Part shown: positions 43,271 to 57,100 of the stretch, one piece after another
How the letters are laid out: each line of letters begins with the position of its first letter
Numbering within the stretch: position 1 is the first letter of the stretch
NCBI RefSeq assembly: GCF_048569485.1
Contig: NW_027442217.1
Location: 310,001-374,000 of the forward strand
DNA: 64,000 nt
Direction: 5' to 3'
From: Anomaloglossus baeobatrachus
Taxonomy: Eukaryota > Chordata > Amphibia > Anura > Aromobatidae
Notes under the pieces: model-generated
The model's database searches: none
What the model was told of the DNA's origin: nothing
What the model saw: only the letters and a program-made list of their open reading frames with translations
Translations under genes and position numbers: made by a program

Positions 43271-43720
43271 AAAGCATTTTTGTGGGTTCGGATATTCAGA
43301 AACCCATGAATGAAGGATGACGTGTTTTAAACAATAATGAAAACTGTTGAAAAAAGGGCTTGGGACTCTTTGAAAGAAGCAATAAATACGTTTCTAGGTA
43401 ACAACAAAGAATCAAAATTTAAGTCCATCGTGGAGAACATGCTGAAACGTTTCAAAGCCTTGGGTTGTCTAATGAATTTGAAGTTACATTTTTTACATTC
43501 CTATTTGGACTACTTGTCTGAAAACCTTGGTGCTGGTGGGAAGAACAAGAAGGTTTTCATCGGAATATCAAGGAGATGGAACGACGATACCAAAGTAAAT
43601 GAAACGTGAACATGATTGCCGGATGCTTCACAGAGAAGATCCACAGGCCTTCTATAAGAGAAAAGGGGGATCTAGAGAAAAGGAAAAAGTGCAAGAATAA
43701 ATTTCTAATAAAGTTGCAGA
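43271..43720 (+). pseudogene. Unknown conserved gene-like family, C-terminal piece
   Basis: Frames show SIFVGSDIQKPMNE, then EKRAWDSLKEAINTFLGNN, KSIVENMLKRFKALGCLMNL and LHFLHSYLDYLSENLG. These are the best conserved blocks of the family as I recall it. The tail after 43612 is the sequence that opens the window at base 1. The family is gene-like, widespread and often multicopy. Whether it is a mobile element or a domesticated gene is not settled by this sequence. This copy is decayed. Confidence 0.55.
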
Positions 43721-44410
43721 ATGACTGTACAATAAATAAATGTATTTTATATATAAAATTGTGAATATTTTTGGTTACAATAAGTATTTTTCTTGTTCAT
43801 GTCACTTGTATGTAACTTCACACATGGATTGTACAAAATCAATATTTGATGGTTAAAAAAAAATATTTATTTTTTTTTTTAAATCAGGACATTAGAAAAC
43901 ATAATAATCAGTCACTGGATTTGAAGTTTCATAAACCAAAATTTTACATAGCTGTGTAATTTGTCGGGCACCCACCGACAATAGAATAGCGCCAGATTTA
44001 GGAAGCTGGCTGAGGTCTGCAAAGTCTGTAGCCAGGTGACAAAATTGTCCAACCTGGGTTTCTTCCTTAAGTAGTCTCTGGTATGATGATATGGTATAAT
44101 CCTGGCAGCCGGAGTCGAAATCCCTAGATTGCGGTTATGATCTCCAATCGGAATTGGAGCCCCTAGATTGAAGCCATGTAGCCAAGTGATCCTCTAGTTG
44201 AAGCCAAAGTCCCTAGACCGAGTCCACAAGGCATCCTGGTTCTGATCCCCTAGCCAGCTCCTAAGAGCTTAGACTAGATCATGCAACATCCATCAACAAC
44301 CTGGTGACTCCAAGAAGTCCCCTTTTATAGCCATAACCTTCCCTTAGGATATACTGTGCCCTTATCAGATTGGTTGTACAAGGTTGCTTCTCTTATTGGA
44401 TGGATTTCAA
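43721..44410. repeat. Non-coding 3' sequence and unit A extension
   Basis: The first part matches 110-621. Bases 44236-44407 are absent from copy 1, which appears to have lost them between two TC dinucleotides; 75 of them survive in copy 2 at 11442-11517. No gene is present. Confidence 0.55.
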
Positions 44411-44945
44411 GCTGCATGGATAATGTTCATTTAAATGATGTGGATAGAAAGACTGAAGATATCTACATGTAGTCTGAAATCCATCATGAATCAATACTAT
44501 TTTACACAGTCATAAGCAGCCCATGGGCATTCACCTGCATTCAAACCAATAACAGCTCATAGACCAGACAATCCATCTACCACTGGACCAAAGACAGGAA
44601 GTTAAATCCACTGCCTGCGGTAACCAACTTAATCCTATAGGCTACTCACACAACAAACCCAACAGAAAGGAAAAAAACATGGCTTCGATTATCCATCCAA
44701 TGAAAACGCATAACCATTGTGAGCCATTGGACAATGCAATTGGACACTTGGTGACATGGTGCACGGCCCAATGAATCAAGTCTTTACTTCATATTCACGG
44801 TTTAAGCCCTTGGGTTCTAATGTGCCCAGAGTACATATCCAGAAAGATTCTCTTTCTTTGAGCTAAACACAAGTCAACAATACATTGTAAGCAGATTCTA
44901 TTACCAGTCCCACACCATTTTGTGACGCATAATCACACAGTGATC

Positions 44946-45098
44946 CAATTAAGATTCCAAGTCATCGAACATGTCCAAGCCATACGCAGAGGAGGCAATA
45001 GAATTAGGAAGCTCAAAGAAAGGGAATCTTTCTGGATATATACTCTGGGCACATTGGAACCCAAAGGCTTAAACCATGAATATGAAGTACAGACTTGA
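44946..45098 (+). mobile_element. Penelope-like C-terminal fragment
   Basis: It matches 1161-1313, with KERESFWIYTLG and PKGLNHEYE before the TGA at 45096-45098. Confidence 0.75.
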
Positions 45099-46340
45099 TT
45101 CATTGGGCCATGCATGGACATAATGGACATAATTCTAATAGGCAGGACAGGTAATAAGGAGCACAAGTTATATGCTAAAATGTGTTGTGTGACAAGACAG
45201 ACACAGGAAAGGACATGATAACAGGTGTAGGGACCAACAAGGTGAGACAAGGGGTATCAGGATAGGGTCAAGTAGGTATGAATGTAGTAATGGGGCAGGC
45301 ATAGAGAATTGTATGTGAATGTGAATTACAATAAATCACTAAGGAAAGGAATATGTGAGTGTGTGCCTAATGTAAACTAATATTGTACTGGCAAAATTAT
45401 AGATGGAAAGGGAGAAGGGGAGGGGGGAGAGAGGAGGCTGTAATTGACTACAAGGGTATGAGTTATGAGTGATCATAGGGATAGTGTTACATAAGTGGAA
45501 ATACCTATGGAGGACCGGATGTGTAAGCGCATACCTTATACAAACCTATAGAGTGCTGATGGGTGAGAGTGTGATGTTAGATATAAGACATCCTATAGTG
45601 AATAGTGAGCCGTAATCAAGTGCAACAGGGATATTTCACGTGACTATGGGAACCTGGAAGGTAAAGAAAGGGGAGAAAAAACTGTTAGACAAGGTAATCA
45701 GACATAATGTAACCAGTTGATCAGACATGATCACCTGGTTTGAGACCCCCTGCCTTACACTATATAGATATCATGTTCATTCCCCATCTATCTTGCTCAG
45801 GAGAGCATCTCCCTCCCCCGGCACCAAGAGCAGCTCATACTGAATTGTTACATTGACTAGTAACACTGCACACAGAAATGCACCTTAATATTCCACTGTT
45901 AACCCTTTCCTCCCAGCAGTAACACACAACTCCTCACCTTGATATCATGGTGATTTATGGTCAGAATGACTTCAATGCGATCAGTGATTTCTATTCTAGC
46001 TCTGCTCACATAGATTTTATATCCACACTCAACTATAGGCCGTTCTTCATATTTTGGGGGCTTTTAGTCAGATATACTAGTTTGTGCCTGTATAATATTT
46101 GGTGTAGATGGGAGTGTAGGGCATGGGTTACATGGCACTGTGGTGGAATACTGATGGGAGGTATTGGTGCTGTGTTTGATGCTTCTACTGGGTATTTTCC
46201 TACAAATACTGGAACAGCTCACTGCTTAGAATGATCCTTCCCAGCTCTATAATATATTATATATACCCCACAATGCAGGCTCACACACACATTTGTCTCA
46301 AGTGTGTTGTAGGGACACAGATACAGTCTTGGTCATGTGA

Positions 46341-46919
46341 CTAAAGGCTACTTTACACACTGCGATATCGGTCCCGATATCGCTAGTGTGGGTACCTGCC
46401 CCCATCTGTTGCGCGACACGGGCAAATCGTTGCCCATGCCGCACAACACCGACCAGACCCGTCACACATACTTACCTGCCCGGCGACGTCGCTGTGTCCA
46501 GCGAACCGCCTCCTTTCTAAGGGGGCGGTCCGTGCGGCGTCACAGCGACGTCACTGAGCGACGGCCCAATAGCAGCGGAGGGGCGGAGATGAGTGGCCGG
46601 AACATCCCGCCCACCTCCTTCCTTCCTCATAGCGGCTGGGAGGCAGGTAAGGAGAGGTTCCTCGTTTCTGCGGTGTCACACGGAGCGATGTGTGCTACCG
46701 CAGGAGCGACGAACTACATCGTTACTGCTGCAGTAACGATAATCGAGAATGGAGACCCATGTCACCGATGAGCGATTTTGCACGTTTTTGCAACGATGCA
46801 AAATCGCTCATCGGTATCACACGCAGCAACATCGCTAATGCGGCCGGATGTGCGTCACAAATTCCGTGACCCCAACGACTCCGCATTAGCGATGTCGCAG
46901 CGTGTAAAGCCCCCTTTAG
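46341..46919. mobile_element. MITE copy in unit A copy 4
   Basis: CTAAAGG and CCTTTAG ends, in the same orientation as 2556-3136. Confidence 0.8.
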
Positions 46920-48747
46920 TGGGAGTGGTGTACAGGGTCTTAGCAGTAAAGAGTATTCCATATTTCTGCCAGATACCCACAGAGATATTGAAATCTGAAA
47001 AAAGAGACTTCTGCTCATTGAAGGTAAGAACTACTCACATAGCGTTCAACTCCACAGCAAACGAGTGCTCTAGCACTGGCATCTCAGCAGGGATATTCCC
47101 CTACTACACATGTGTGTCTAGGTCACTGTGACAGTTTACAGGACATAACTCAGGGCACCTAGACAGAAGGCAGAGGGACTACTTTCTATTTCTGGTGTAG
47201 AGCATATATATATATTTATACTATTACATGGGACACATGTACCTTGTATTACCATTATTCGCTGTATATGAACCCCTTTTCTCCGGGCATTATTTGTCTA
47301 TAGCATTTTTCACGAACCTGAGGCAACTGAGAACCCTTCAGTGAAGGAATTCCACTAACCCTCACAATACCTACCAGGGGCCTCCCTGCAGTAACTCAGG
47401 TAGTTGTACCCATTCTCTTTCCGCATTCTATGTGTTCTTCTTCTTTCTTCTTTTTTTTCTTTTTTCTTCTTTTATTTCTATCATGTAGTTCAGGGGTTTA
47501 TAGATATATGTCCTGCATCTCATATTTCCTTTAGTGGTGCTTCTTACCCATTCTCATATCATTTACCCTAGTATTTCATGATCCTGAGGCGACTGAGAAC
47601 CCTTTAATAAAGGAATCCTTTTTCACCTGAATTGTCAAGTGATACTTACCAGTGACTATCACGTAATGTTACAGGTAGTTCCATTTTCTTCCTCTTCTTT
47701 CTCTCCTTTCTTCTTTGTCACACGGTCCATTGTGTTATAGCCCACGTGTCATGATAACACTTGTACCATCTTTTCATTTAGATTCCACCTACAATTATTT
47801 ACCGATTCCAGTTCTGGAATAGGCTTTCATCATCTACTCACTAGAATTCTCAAGTTCATAAGGTACTGAGACATATACATGTTCACACCATTATAAAGAA
47901 CAAAGTATAAACATTGAGGTTTTTCTCACACCCATGTTCCTGTGTTCTTTGATATGATATGTGTTCATTTCCTTCACTATATAGGATTGCAAGTTTTCCA
48001 TTTGTACCTTAATGGCAATGACGCTATACAATTGAACACATATCATCCTGTTATCCATATAGGTGTGTATTTACCTGCTTGACTATTTTTGGTTGTTTGA
48101 TCCAGAATGTTTCTCCAGATAGGTCATGTGGAAATTTTCTTTCCTCAGTACAAATGTTTTCACTATGGCTTTGGAAAATTTTTTTGTATGTGCATCATGG
48201 TCATTTGACCCATTGTACTCTCAAGTAGCAATATATTGTACTGTTATGTTGTACTATGTACTAATTACGTGTTTATATGGTTTTGTAACCCTTTATGATC
48301 TTAGATAACTTTATCCTTGATAAAGACCTAAAAACAAGCTCGAAACGTTGGATGAATTATCCTTTTGCACAAATAAAGAATTTTCAGCATTCTAAGAGTT
48401 CTTTTCTTACGTTATTGATCACTATAGTGTGCCAGAGCTATTTCTATTGAATTGACTCTTATTTTTTCTGAGCACCTGCTATATACACAGTGAGCCAGAC
48501 ATATTCAATTTTCATTCAGAAGGCAGAGGGAAGCCTTAGCAGCTGAGCCTATATCTTGGCTTGTGAGCATTAGAACAGGCCGGCGATTACAGGGTAACAT
48601 GAAAAATGTCCAGCTTGCATTATGACTAGAACATGACAATATCCTTTTAAGTACTAACCTATGATGCGTTCCTAAGTAGTTGATGTTATATGTTCTACAT
48701 TTCATTTTCTGCATACTTTACAAGTAGTAGAATTTGCTTTGATATAG

Positions 48748-49021
48748 GCAACTGGATTTTCACAATGAAAAGGCAAAGGATAACGCCCGAAAAAGACGCC
48801 ATACATTATGTCAGTGCCATCACTGACAAACCTGGATTGACCATGAAATACATCAATCCCCTTAAAGGTGAGTTAAACAAGTTTTAACTAAATTGCCTTA
48901 ATATTGTCATGCATTAGAATGACTGTCTTAGGTAATGATAAATATTTTCTACAGGAAGAGGAGTGTTTGCTGAAACTGAAATCGAAAAAGGGAGTTTTGT
49001 TGCAGAATATCGAGGTGAGCT
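48748..49021 (+). pseudogene. SET-domain gene fragment, third copy
   Basis: The exons are 48748-48867 and from 48955, with an 87-base intron (GTGAGT, CTACAG). It has the same encoded KPGLTMKYINPLKG and GRGVFAETEIEKGSFVAEYR, GEL. A possible acceptor for the first exon is the TTGATATAG ending at 48747, which is weak. The second exon continues in frame into the integrase piece without a stop. The methyltransferase catalytic half is missing, as in the other copies. Confidence 0.65.
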
Positions 49022-49197
49022 CACGTATGCACTTACGATGGTAGACAACTACTCGAGATTTATGGTTGTGGTACAAGTCAAAGATCTAATGGCCCATACT
49101 GCAGCGAAGGTCTTCCAAGCACACTTATGCAGACCTCATGGCTACTCAGAGAGAGTCCTCACAGATCAAGGCACTGCTTTGAAGCGGAAATCTTCAA
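49022..49197 (+). mobile_element. Gypsy integrase-core scrap, third copy (shorter)
   Basis: It reads ALTMVDNYSRFMVVV to RVLTDQGTA. It is cut short compared with the other two copies, where it meets the LINE scrap at a CAAG shared by both sides. A fossil. Confidence 0.75.
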
Positions 49198-49310
49198 GTG
49201 ATTTATAGAGGGTTAACAATACGTTGGGATCACCGGATCTAATCTCCCTTTTTATACACCCTAAAATCTTGTTTGCTTTAGAATAAACAATAACATCATA
49301 AAGGTATAAG
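49198..49310 (-). mobile_element. LINE scrap and gypsy RT sliver
   Basis: This is the inverse of 6440-6545, as at 11609-11728. The minus strand reads ILGCIKREIRSGDPNVLLTL. It is then joined to hAT sequence. Confidence 0.65.
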
Positions 49311-50383
49311 ATGACGCCATTATTAGCGTCACGATACCGCTACTCTGCCTTCTAAAACGGTCTCTGCTCAAAACCAAACATGATGCATTGCAGGCGGAGC
49401 GCGATGAGTTGCAGCAAGAAACAGTAGTGGGTGTGGGTGATAACACACAGCCCAGCCTCGTCTCATCACAACGTGCAGTGGAGGACTATGACGAGGAGGA
49501 GGATGAAGACATGGAGCAAATCTCCAGCCAAATTGAGGATATGACATGCACACCAGTCATATCCTCGGTTCAGCGTGGCTGGCCAGAGGACAGGGTAGAT
49601 GAGGAGGAGGAGGAGGAGGAGGAGGACAGCATGTTCAGTCAACGTGTTGGTCAGGCTACTGAAGTCCTGGCTGTTAAGAGTCTGGCGCACATGGCTGACT
49701 TTATGGTAAGCTGCCTGTCTCGTGACCCTCGCTTTAAGAACATCTTGGCCGACAATCATTACTGGTTGGTAACACTGTTAGACCCACGCTACAAGGAGAA
49801 CTTTATGTCTCTTATTCCCGAGGCGGAGAGGTCAACCAAAATGCAGCAGTTCCGGAAGGCCATAGTCACGGAAGTAGGCAAAGCATTCCCCTCACAAAAC
49901 GCTAGCGGCATAGGTCAGGAATCAGTGGACAACCAAGGCGTACAGCCGAGAGAGGCACAAGTCCAATCCGCCAGAGGTAGGGGAACAGTCTTTAAGATGT
50001 GGGACAGTTTTCTCAGCCCCTCACGTACCACAGCCCCTGAGGTGCGGGGTAGTGCCACAAGAAATCCTAAGTTTGCCCAGATGCTCAAGGAGTACCTTGC
50101 AGATCGAACAACTGTACTCCGACATTCCTCTGTGCCTTACAATTATTGGGTATCCAAGGTGGACACGTGGCATGAATTGGCTCTCTACGCCTTGGAAGTC
50201 CTGGCCTGCCCTGCCGCTAGCGTTTTGTCAGAGCGTGTTTTTAGTGCCGCAGGTGGAATCATTACAGATAAACGCACCCGCCTGTCAACTGAAAATGCTG
50301 ACAGGCTGACTCTGATCAAGATGAACAAGGGTTGGATTGGGCCACACTTCACCACACCACCAGCAAATGAGAGCGGAATTTAA
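49311..50383 (+). pseudogene. hAT transposase C-terminal half, second copy
   Basis: The frame from 49388 has about 331 codons and is nearly identical to 11806-12804. It keeps the canonical SERVFSA motif with arginine (the other copy has histidine) and RFKN where the other copy has RVKN. The glutamate run is one residue shorter, from loss of one GAG. The dimerisation domain is complete, while the N-terminal half and first catalytic aspartate are missing. It is followed by the same 118 bp minisatellite. Confidence 0.85.
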
Positions 50384-50604
50384 AGTTTGTAACGGGAATT
50401 TGCCATGTACCTCCAGTCACCCATGGGTACACACTTCTGGACTTTGGATAATCGCTGGACTGCTCCTCCTTCTCCTCATGCGCCACCATGATGACCGTTA
50501 CAAGAGTTAGGCCTTTGTTTCAGGTATACCCCCAGTGGTAAATTTTTTCGCCCATTCTTTGCAGAATGGACATTACAACGACAGGAGACCCGCTCCTTTG
50601 CAAT

Positions 50605-51116
50605 GGGAACAATGTTTTGAGGCCCTCATGCACGTCTCTATGCAGGGACAACGTGGAGCCTCCCAATTTTTGGCTGCCCTGCCAAAGGGCTATACTATAA
50701 TACACCCACTTCCTGACAATGGACACTTAATGTTTTGAGGCCCTCATGCACGTCTCTATCCAGGGACAACGTGGAGCCTCCCAATTTTTGGCTGCCCTGC
50801 CAAAGGGCTATACTACAAAAGACCCACTTCCTGACAATGGACACTTAATGTTTTGAGGCCCTCATGCACGTCTCTATCCAGGGACAACGTGGAGCCTCCC
50901 AATTTTTGGCTGCCCTGCCTAAGGGCTATACTATAATACACCCACTTCCTGACAATGGACACTTAATGTTTTGAGGCCCTCATGCACGTCTCTATCCAGG
51001 GACAACGTGGAGCCTCCCAATTTTTGGCTGCCCTGCCAAAGGGCTATACTACAAAAGACCCACTTCCTGACAATGGACACTTAATGTTTTGAGGCCCTCA
51101 TGCACGTCTCTATCCA
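50605..51116 (+). repeat. 118 bp minisatellite, second array, about 4.2 monomers
   Basis: The first four monomers show the same order of types as the start of the 13018 array (types with TATAATACACC, ACAAAAGACC, TATAATACACC, ACAAAAGACC). The fifth monomer stops after TCTCTATCCA, where the 187 bp satellite begins. Confidence 0.9.
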
Positions 51117-54100
51117 TGGATTTGGAGCATGGAGACGATTATCTCGGGATTGCAAGATAACCAAACAAAACTTTTAGTGGATTTCTACTTATTTTATTAA
51201 ATATCATCTCCACCAAACAGGACAAGCTTGCATCTGTTATAGTTTTGGAGAAAAATGTGTTCATTTCATGTATGCGCGAAATGCCTTAAAAATGGCTTTA
51301 AATGGATTTGGAGCATGGAGACGATTATCTCGGGATTGCAAGATAACCAAACAAAACTTTTAGTGGATTTCTACTTATTTTATTAAATATCATCTCCACC
51401 AAACAGGACAAGCTTGCATCTGTTATAGTTTTGGAGAAAAATGTGTTCATTTCATGTAAGCGCGAAATGCCTTAAAAATGGCTTTAAAATGGATTTGGAG
51501 CATGGAGACGATTATCTCGGGATTGCAAGATAACCAAACAAAACTTTTAGTGGATTTCTACTTATTTTATTAAATATCATCTCCACCAAACAGGACAAGC
51601 TTGCATCTGTTATAGTTTTGGAGAAAAATGTGTTCATTTCATGTATGCGCGAAATGCCTTAAAAATGGCTTTAAAATGGATTTGGAGCATGGAGACGATT
51701 ATCTCGGGATTGCAAGATAACCAAACAAAACTTTTAGTGGATTTCTACTTATTTTATTAAATATCATCTCCACCAAACAGGACAAGCTTGCATCTGTTAT
51801 AGTTTTGGAGAAAAATGTGTTCATTTCATGTATGCGCGAAATGCCTTAAAAATGGCTTTAAAATGGATTTGGAGCATGGAGACGATTATCTCGGGATTGC
51901 AAGATAACCAAACAAAACTTTTAGTGGATTTCTACTTATTTTATTAAATATCATCTCCACCAAACAGGACAAGCTTGCATCTGTTATAGTTTTGGAGAAA
52001 AATGTGTTCATTTCATGTATGCGCGAAATGCCTTAAAAATGGCTTTAAAATGGATTTGGAGCATGGAGACGATTATCTCGGGATTGCAAGATAACCAAAC
52101 AAAACTTTTAGTGGATTTCTACTTATTTTATTAAATATCATCTCCACCAAACAGGACAAGCTTGCATCTGTTATAGTTTTGGAGAAAAATGTGTTCATTT
52201 CATGTATGCGCGAAATGCCTTAAAAATGGCTTTAAAATGGATTTGGAGCATGGAGACGATTATCTCGGGATTGCAAGATAACCAAACAACAAACTTTTAG
52301 TGGATTTCTACTTATTTTTATTAAATATCCATCTCCACCAAACAGGACAAGCTTGCATCTGTTATAGTTTTGGAGAAAAATGTGTTCATTTCATGTATGC
52401 GCGAAATGCCTTAAAAATGGCTTTAAAATGGATTTGGAGCATGGAGACGATTATCTCGGGATTGCAAGATAACCAAACAAAACTTTTAGTGGATTTCTAC
52501 TTATTTTATTAAATATCATCTCCACCAAACAGGACAAGCTTGCATCTGTTATAGTTTTGGAGAAAAATGTGTTCATTTCATGTATGCGCGAAATGCCTTA
52601 AAAATGGCTTTAAAATGGATTTGGAGCATGGAGACGATTATCTCGGGATTGCAAGATAACCAAACAAAACTTTTAGTGGATTTCTACTTATTTTATTAAA
52701 TATCATCTCCACCAAACAGGACAAGCTTGCATCTGTTATAGTTTTGGAGAAAAATGTGTTCATTTCATGTATGCGCGAAATGCCTTAAAAATGGCTTTAA
52801 AATGGATTTGGAGCATGGAGACGATTATCTCGGGATTGCAAGATAACCAAACAAAACTTTTAGTGGATTTCTACTTATTTTATTAAATATCATCTCCACC
52901 AAACAGGACAAGCTTGCATCTGTTATAGTTTTGGAGAAAAATGTGTTCATTTCATGTATGCGCGAAATGCCTTAAAAATGGCTTTAAAATGGATTTGGAG
53001 CATGGAGACGATTATCTCGGGATTGCAAGATAACCAAACAAAACTTTTAGTGGATTTCTACTTATTTTATTAAATATCATCTCCACCAAACAGGACAAGC
53101 TTGCATCTGTTATAGTTTTGGAGAAAAATGTGTTCATTTCATGTATGCGCGAAATGCCTTAAAAATGGCTTTAAAATGGATTTGGAGCATGGAGACGATT
53201 ATCTCGGGATTGCAAGATAACCAAACAAAACTTTTAGTGGATTTCTACTTATTTTATTAAATATCATCTCCACCAAACAGGACAAGCTTGCATCTGTTAT
53301 AGTTTTGGAGAAAATGTGTTCATTTCATGTATGCGCGAAATGCCTTAAAAATGGCTTTAAAATGGATTTGGAGCATGGAGACGATTATCTCGGGATTGCA
53401 AGATAACCAAACAAAACTTTTAGTGGATTTCTACTTATTTTATTAAATATCATCTCCACCAAACAGGACAAGCTTGCATCTGTTATAGTTTTGGAGAAAA
53501 ATGTGTTCATTTCATGTATGCGCGAAATGCCTTAAAAATGGCTTTAAAATGGATTTGGAGCATGGAGACGATTATCTCGGGATTGCAAGATAACCAAACA
53601 AAACTTTTAGTGGATTTCTACTTATTTTATTAAATATCATCTCCACCAAACAGGACAAGCTTGCATCTGTTATAGTTTTGGAGAAAAATGTGTTCATTTC
53701 ATGTATGCGCGAAATGCCTTAAAAATGGCTTTAAAATGGATTTGGAGCATGGAGACGATTATCTCGGGATTGCAAGATAACCAAACAAAACTTTTAGTGG
53801 ATTTCTACTTATTTTATTAAATATCATCTCCACCAAACAGGACAAGCTTGCATCTGTTATAGTTTTGGAGAAAAATGTGTTCATTTCATGTATGCGCGAA
53901 ATGCCTTAAAAATGGCTTTAAAATGGATTTGGAGCATGGAGACGATTATCTCGGGATTGCAAGATAACCAAACAAAACTTTTAGTGGATTTCTACTTATT
54001 TTATTAAATATCATCTCCACCAAACAGGACAAGCTTGCATCTGTTATAGTTTTGGAGAAAAATGTGTTCATTTCATGTATGCGCGAAATGCCTTAAAAAT

Positions 54101-57100
54101 GGCTTTAAAATGGATTTGGAGCATGGAGACGATTATCTCGGGATTGCAAGATAACCAAACAAAACTTTTAGTGGATTTCTACTTATTTTATTAAATATCA
54201 TCTCCACCAAACAGGACAAGCTTGCATCTGTTATAGTTTTGGAGAAAAATGTGTTCATTTCATGTATGCGCGAAATGCCTTAAAAATGGCTTTAAAATGG
54301 ATTTGGAGCATGGAGACGATTATCTCGGGATTGCAAGATAACCAAACAAAACTTTTAGTGGATTTCTACTTATTTTATTAAATATCATCTCCACCAAACA
54401 GGACAAGCTTGCATCTGTTATAGTTTTGGAGAAAATGTGTTCATTTCATGTATGCGCGAAATGCCTTAAAAATGGCTTTAAAATGATTTGGAGCATGGAG
54501 ACGATTATCTCGGGATTGCAAGATAACCAAACAAAACTTTTAGTGGATTTCTACTTATTTTATTAAATATCATCTCCACCAAACAGGACAAGCTTGCATC
54601 TGTTATAGTTTTGGAGAAAAATGTGTTCATTTCATGTATGCGCGAAATGCCTTAAAAATGGCTTTAAAATGGATTTGGAGCATGGAGACGATTATCTCGG
54701 GATTGCAAGATAACCAAACAAAACTTTTAGTGGATTTCTACTTATTTTATTAAATATCATCTCCACCAAACAGGACAAGCTTGCATCTGTTATAGTTTTG
54801 GAGAAAAATGTGTTCATTTCATGTATGCGCGAAATGCCTTAAAAATGGCTTTAAAATGGATTTGGAGCATGGAGACGATTATCTCGGGATTGCAAGATAA
54901 CCAAACAAAACTTTTAGTGGATTTCTACTTATTTTATTAAATATCATCTCCACCAAACAGGACAAGCTTGCATCTGTTATAGTTTTGGAGAAAAATGTGT
55001 TCATTTCATGTATGCGCGAAATGCCTTAAAAATGGCTTTAAAATGGATTTGGAGCATGGAGACGATTATCTCGGGATTGCAAGATAACCAAACAAAACTT
55101 TTAGTGGATTTCTACTTATTTTATTAAATATCATCTCCACCAAACAGGACAAGCTTGCATCTGTTATAGTTTTGGAGAAAAATGTGTTCATTTCATGTAT
55201 GCGCGAAATGCCTTAAAAATGGCTTTAAAATGGATTTGGAGCATGGAGACGATTATCTCGGATTGCAAGATAACCAAACAAAACTTTTAGTGGATTTCTA
55301 CTTATTTTATTAAATATCATCTCCACCAAACAGGACAAGCTTGCATCTGTTATAGTTTTGGAGAAAAATGTGTTCATTTCATGTATGCGCGAAATGCCTT
55401 AAAAATGGCTTTAAAATGGATTTGGAGCATGGAGACGATTATCTCGGGATTGCAAGATAACCAAACAAAACTTTTAGTGGATTTCTACTTATTTTATTAA
55501 ATATCATCTCCACCAAACAGGACAAGCTTGCATCTGTTATAGTTTTGGAGAAAAATGTGTTCATTTCATGTATGCGCGAAATGCCTTAAAAATGCTTTAA
55601 AATGGATTTGGAGCATGGAGACGATTATCTCGGGATTGCAAGATAAACCAAACAAAACTTTTAGTGGATTTCTACTTATTTTATTAAATATCATCTCCAC
55701 CAAACAGGACAAGCTTGCATCTGTTATAGTTTTGGAGAAAAATGTGTTCATTTCATGTATGCGCGAAATGCCTTAAAAATGGCTTTAAAATGGATTTGGA
55801 GCATGGAGACGATTATCTCGGGATTGCAAGATAACCAAACAAAACTTTTAGTGGATTTCTACTTATTTTATTAAATATCATCTCCACCAAACAGGACAAG
55901 CTTGCATCTGTTATAGTTTTGGAGAAAAATGTGTTCATTTCATGTATGCGCGAAATGCCTTAAAAATGGCTTTAAAATGGATTTGGAGCATGGAGACGAT
56001 TATCTCGGGATTGCAAGATAACCAAACAAAACTTTTAGTGGATTTCTACTTATTTTATTAAATATCATCTCCACCAAACAGGACAAGCTTGCATCTGTTA
56101 TAGTTTTGGAGAAAAATGTGTTCATTTCATGTATGCGCGAAATGCCTTAAAAATGGCTTTAAAATGGATTTGGAGCATGGAGACGATTATCTCGGGATTG
56201 CAAGATAACCAAACAAAACTTTTAGTGGATTTCTACTTATTTTATTAAATATCATCTCCACCAAACAGGACAAGCTTGCATCTGTTATAGTTTTGGAGAA
56301 AAATGTGTTCATTTCATGTATGCGCGAAATGCCTTAAAAATGGCTTTAAAATGGATTTGGAGCATGGAGACGATTATCTCGGGATTGCAAGATAACCAAA
56401 CAAAACTTTTAGTGGATTTCTACTTATTTTATTAAATATCATCTCCACCAAACAGGACAAGCTTGCATCTGTTATAGTTTTGGAGAAAAATGTGTTCATT
56501 TCATGTATGCGCGAAATGCCTTAAAAATGGCTTTAAAATGGATTTGGAGCATGGAGACGATTATCTCGGGATTGCAAGATAACCAAACAAAACTTTTAGT
56601 GGATTTCTACTTATTTTATTAAATATCATCTCCACCAAACAGGACAAGCTTGCATCTGTTATAGTTTTGGAGAAAAATGTGTTCATTTCATGTATGCGCG
56701 AAATGCCTTAAAAATGGCTTTAAAATGGATTTGGAGCATGAGACGATTATCTCGGGATTGCAAGATAACCAAACAAAACTTTTAGTGGATTTCTACTTAT
56801 TTTATTAAATATCATCTCCACCAAACAGGACAAGCTTGCATCTGTTATAGTTTTGGAGAAAAATGTGTTCATTTCATGTATGCGCGAAATGCCTTAAAAA
56901 TGGCTTTAAAATGGATTTGGAGCATGGAGACGATTATCTCGGGATTGCAAGATAACCAAACAAAACTTTTAGTGGATTTCTACTTATTTTATTAAATATC
57001 ATCTCCACCAAACAGGACAAGCTTGCATCTGTTATAGTTTTGGAGAAAAATGTGTTCATTTCATGTATGCGCGAAATGCCTTAAAAATGGCTTTAAAATG

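Larger units (their letters stand above)
44411..48730 (+). repeat. Unit A copy 4
   Basis: This is a direct repeat of 622-4963. It retains the uninterrupted passage from its tail through AGTAGTAGAATTTGC into SET sequence at 48748, the arrangement also seen in copies 2 and 3. That marks the copy 1 junction with block B as the derived one. Confidence 0.85.
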
